Shown here: positions 13,315 to 14,612 of the stretch, piece after piece
Layout of the letters: each line of letters opens with the position of its first letter
Position numbering within the stretch: the first letter of the stretch is position 1
Origin: an uncultured Elusimicrobiales bacterium
GTDB lineage: Bacteria; Elusimicrobiota; Elusimicrobia; Elusimicrobiales; Elusimicrobiaceae
Assembly: GCA_944322775.1 (NCBI GenBank)
Contig: CALUQA010000128.1
Span: 1-14,612, forward strand
Reading direction: 5' to 3'
DNA: 14,612 nt
Program-made: the position numbers and the translations under genes
The notes under the pieces: model-generated
The model's database searches: none
What the model was told of the DNA's origin: nothing
Seen by the model: the letters and a program-made list of their open reading frames with translations, nothing else

Positions 13315-13707
13315 TTATCCGTTATGCTTTTTGGTTTGCTTGTGCAAAAAAGCATGCAGTTTTTCCAACGTTTCTTTGCTGACGGTGTGTTCCATTTTGC
13401 ATGCGTCAATATTGGCCGTTTTGGGGGCCACGCCCAGCACATCGGTTAAAAACCGGCTTAAAATGGCATGGCGTTTTTTTACGTCTTCGGCCGTGCGGCG
13501 GCCTTTGGCCGTCAGCGTTACGCCGCGGTAAGGCTCGTGCTTTAAGTATCCCCCTTCGGCCAGCACGCGCAGCGCACCCGTTACGCTGGGCGTTTTTACC
13601 TTCAGCAAATCACGTATATCCGTTACGCGGGCCAGGCCGTCTTCGTTGCTGGCCAGCGAGATGGCTTCCAAATAGTCTTCCATATTGGAACTTAAATTTT
13701 TCTTCAT
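13315..13707 (-). CDS. DtxR/MntR-family metal-dependent transcriptional regulator
   Basis: A 130-residue repressor of metal uptake genes. Residues 1-70 form a winged helix (MEDYLEAI, then TPSVTGALRVLAEGGYL and a wing) and 75-130 a dimerisation domain. It lacks the C-terminal SH3-like domain of DtxR/IdeR, so its size is MntR-like. Metal ligands align with Bacillus MntR D8, E11, H77, E99, E102, H103 as D11, E14, H80, C103, E106, H107, so the E99 position is Cys as in DtxR (EACRWEH). That mixture leaves Mn versus Fe specificity open. The start ATG 13707 has only a weak Shine-Dalgarno (AGG about 9 nt upstream). An 18 bp imperfect palindrome lies 4 nt before the start codon. The gene converges on lexA. 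Confidence 0.88.
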   Translation of the reverse strand: MKKNLSSNMEDYLEAISLASNEDGLARVTDIRDLLKVKTPSVTGALRVLAEGGYLKHEPYRGVTLTAKGRRTAEDVKKRHAILSRFLTDVLGVAPKTANIDACKMEHTVSKETLEKLHAFLHKQTKKHNG

Positions 13708-13711
13708 AGCA

Positions 13712-13729
13712 TTACCTAAATATAAGTAA
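13712..13729. promoter_or_regulatory. Candidate operator of the DtxR/MntR-type gene
   Basis: An imperfect palindrome of 18 bp with TTAC/GTAA outer arms and 7 of 9 base pairs matching, placed directly upstream of the regulator's ATG on an AT-rich background. Its length and position fit a DtxR/MntR-type autoregulatory site, but the sequence is not a known consensus. Confidence 0.35.
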
Positions 13730-13810
13730 AACTAACTTTATTTATATCATAACATTTTAACACCTTTTTGCAAGAAAAAAATATGGATAAAATACGATTA
13801 AAAACTTCGC

Positions 13811-13838
13811 TTGCTTTCCTTTCATTTGTTGCTATAAT
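13811..13838 (+). promoter_or_regulatory. Sigma70-type promoter of gdhA
   Basis: TTGCTT at 13811-13816, a 16 nt spacer and perfect TATAAT at 13833-13838. The expected start near 13845 gives a leader of about 24 nt that contains AAAGGAG at 13857-13863. Confidence 0.75.
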
Positions 13839-13868
13839 AGAGGGAAGCCGTACCCCAAAGGAGAACTT

Positions 13869-14612
13869 ATGGATATTCAACAATATACAGCAGATTTCCT
13901 AGGCCGCATGGCCAAGCGCGACCCCGCGCAAAAGGTGTTCCAGCAAGCCGTAAAAGAAGTGGTGGGCAGCCTAGCCCCCGTCTTGGAGCAAAACCCCAAG
14001 TATATCAAAGAATGTATTTTAGACCGAATCGTTGAACCCGAACGCATGATTATCTTCCGCGTGCCGTGGAAAGACGACAAAGGCAATATCCACGTCAACC
14101 GCGGCTTTCGCATTCAATACAACAGCGCCCTGGGGCCCTATAAAGGCGGCATTCGCTTCCATGAAACCGTAAACCAAGACGCACTGAAATTTTTGGCCTT
14201 TGAACAAACTTTTAAAAATTCTTTAACCACTCTGCCTTTGGGTGGCGGCAAAGGCGGCTCGGACTTTGACACCCGCGGCAAAAGCGACGACGAAGTAATG
14301 CGCTTCTGCCATTCGTTTATCAACGAACTCTATCACCACATTGGCTATCATACCGACGTGCCGGCCGGAGACTTGGGCTGCGGCGCACGCGAAATCGGCT
14401 ATATGTTTGGCCAATACAAAAAACTGACTAACGATTTTACCGGTGCTTTTACCGGTAAAAAACCCAACTGGGGCGGCAGCTTGCTGCGCCCGGAAGCCAC
14501 CGGCTACGGTGTGGCCTATTTTACCCAAAATATGCTGGCCACCCGCGGAGACAGCCTCAAAGGCAAAACGGCCATCGTGTCCGGCACCGGCAATGTGGGT
14601 ATTTACACCATT
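13869..14612 (+). CDS. gdhA: NADP-type glutamate dehydrogenase, 5' part (3' end outside window)
   Basis: Reversible reductive amination of 2-oxoglutarate with ammonia to glutamate; a cytoplasmic hexamer in the bacterial family that includes E. coli GdhA. The first 248 residues are visible and follow the E. coli protein closely: QNPKYIKE and VEPERMIIFRV near 40-65, the substrate-binding GPYKGGIRFH, the catalytic LPLGGGKGGSDFD lysine region, TDVPAGDLGCGAREIGYM and the start of the Rossmann domain (IVSGTGNVG) at the right edge. About 200 residues are expected beyond the window. The start is secure: AAAGGAG lies 5 nt before the ATG and a strong promoter is upstream. NADP preference is inferred from family resemblance. 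Confidence 0.96.
   Translation, partial: MDIQQYTADFLGRMAKRDPAQKVFQQAVKEVVGSLAPVLEQNPKYIKECILDRIVEPERMIIFRVPWKDDKGNIHVNRGFRIQYNSALGPYKGGIRFHETVNQDALKFLAFEQTFKNSLTTLPLGGGKGGSDFDTRGKSDDEVMRFCHSFINELYHHIGYHTDVPAGDLGCGAREIGYMFGQYKKLTNDFTGAFTGKKPNWGGSLLRPEATGYGVAYFTQNMLATRGDSLKGKTAIVSGTGNVGIYTI

Noticed and set aside
1..14612. CRISPR array, tRNA, rRNA, insertion sequence or prophage
   Set aside because: No regularly spaced repeats, cloverleaf-type sequence, transposase, integrase or phage structural gene was seen; the only long repeats are the terminator duplications.

Overview
The window is a gene-dense stretch of bacterial chromosome, with 14 intact or partial genes and one broken gene. Most coding DNA is moderately GC-rich, while the three pilin genes are visibly AT-richer. 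The mix of strictly fermentative genes (butyrate kinase/phosphotransbutyrylase), an NADP-type glutamate dehydrogenase, a complete Leloir galactose operon and several stand-alone type IV pilin-like genes ending in G|FTLIEL/VEL N-termini suggests an anaerobic gut bacterium. My best guess is Elusimicrobiota (gut relatives of Elusimicrobium), a phylum known for carrying many pilin genes. This is inference from gene content and style; no 16S or other marker lies in the window.

Layout. 1-1655 (+): the 3' part of butyrate kinase, then phosphate butyryltransferase, closed by a strong terminator. 1706-4576 (+): a tight block of an inner-membrane M23 metallopeptidase, two tandem paralogous P-loop NTPases (each joined to the gene before it by an ATGA overlap) and a small SEC-C protein, closed by a bidirectional terminator. 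4634-6766 (-): a type IV pilin, an exported protein gene interrupted by an in-frame TAG, and a GDSL-type esterase. 6858-10977 (+): cytidine deaminase, then galM-galK-galT, closed by another bidirectional terminator. 11113-12419 (-): two more single pilin genes. 12530-13132 (+): a LexA-like repressor. 13315-13707 (-): a DtxR/MntR-family regulator. 13869 to the end (+): glutamate dehydrogenase, open at the window edge.

How the genes work together. buk/ptb make ATP while converting butyryl-CoA to butyrate. galM/galK/galT feed galactose into hexose-phosphate metabolism; galE is not in the window. gdhA links ammonia and 2-oxoglutarate to glutamate. The M23/NTPase/SEC-C block looks like one transcription unit, with a cell-wall hydrolase at its head.

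Most unusual signals. (1) Two pilin genes each sit between direct repeats of a neighbouring bidirectional terminator. Around the pilin at 11113-11646 the repeat is a perfect 119 bp copy of the galT 3' end plus terminator; around the pilin at 4634-5230 it is a 31 bp terminator copy with one mismatch. The enclosed segments are 686 and 680 bp. This looks like insertion of single-pilin cassettes into terminators shared by convergent genes. (2) All three pilins and cdd have a -10 box ending exactly 6 nt before ATG (5 nt for the esterase) and no credible Shine-Dalgarno, which predicts leaderless mRNAs. Other genes in the same window have normal leaders with Shine-Dalgarno sites. (3) The LexA-like repressor has a Cys-Gly cleavage site embedded in a CxxC motif. 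(4) The DtxR/MntR-type regulator mixes MntR-type and DtxR-type metal ligands.
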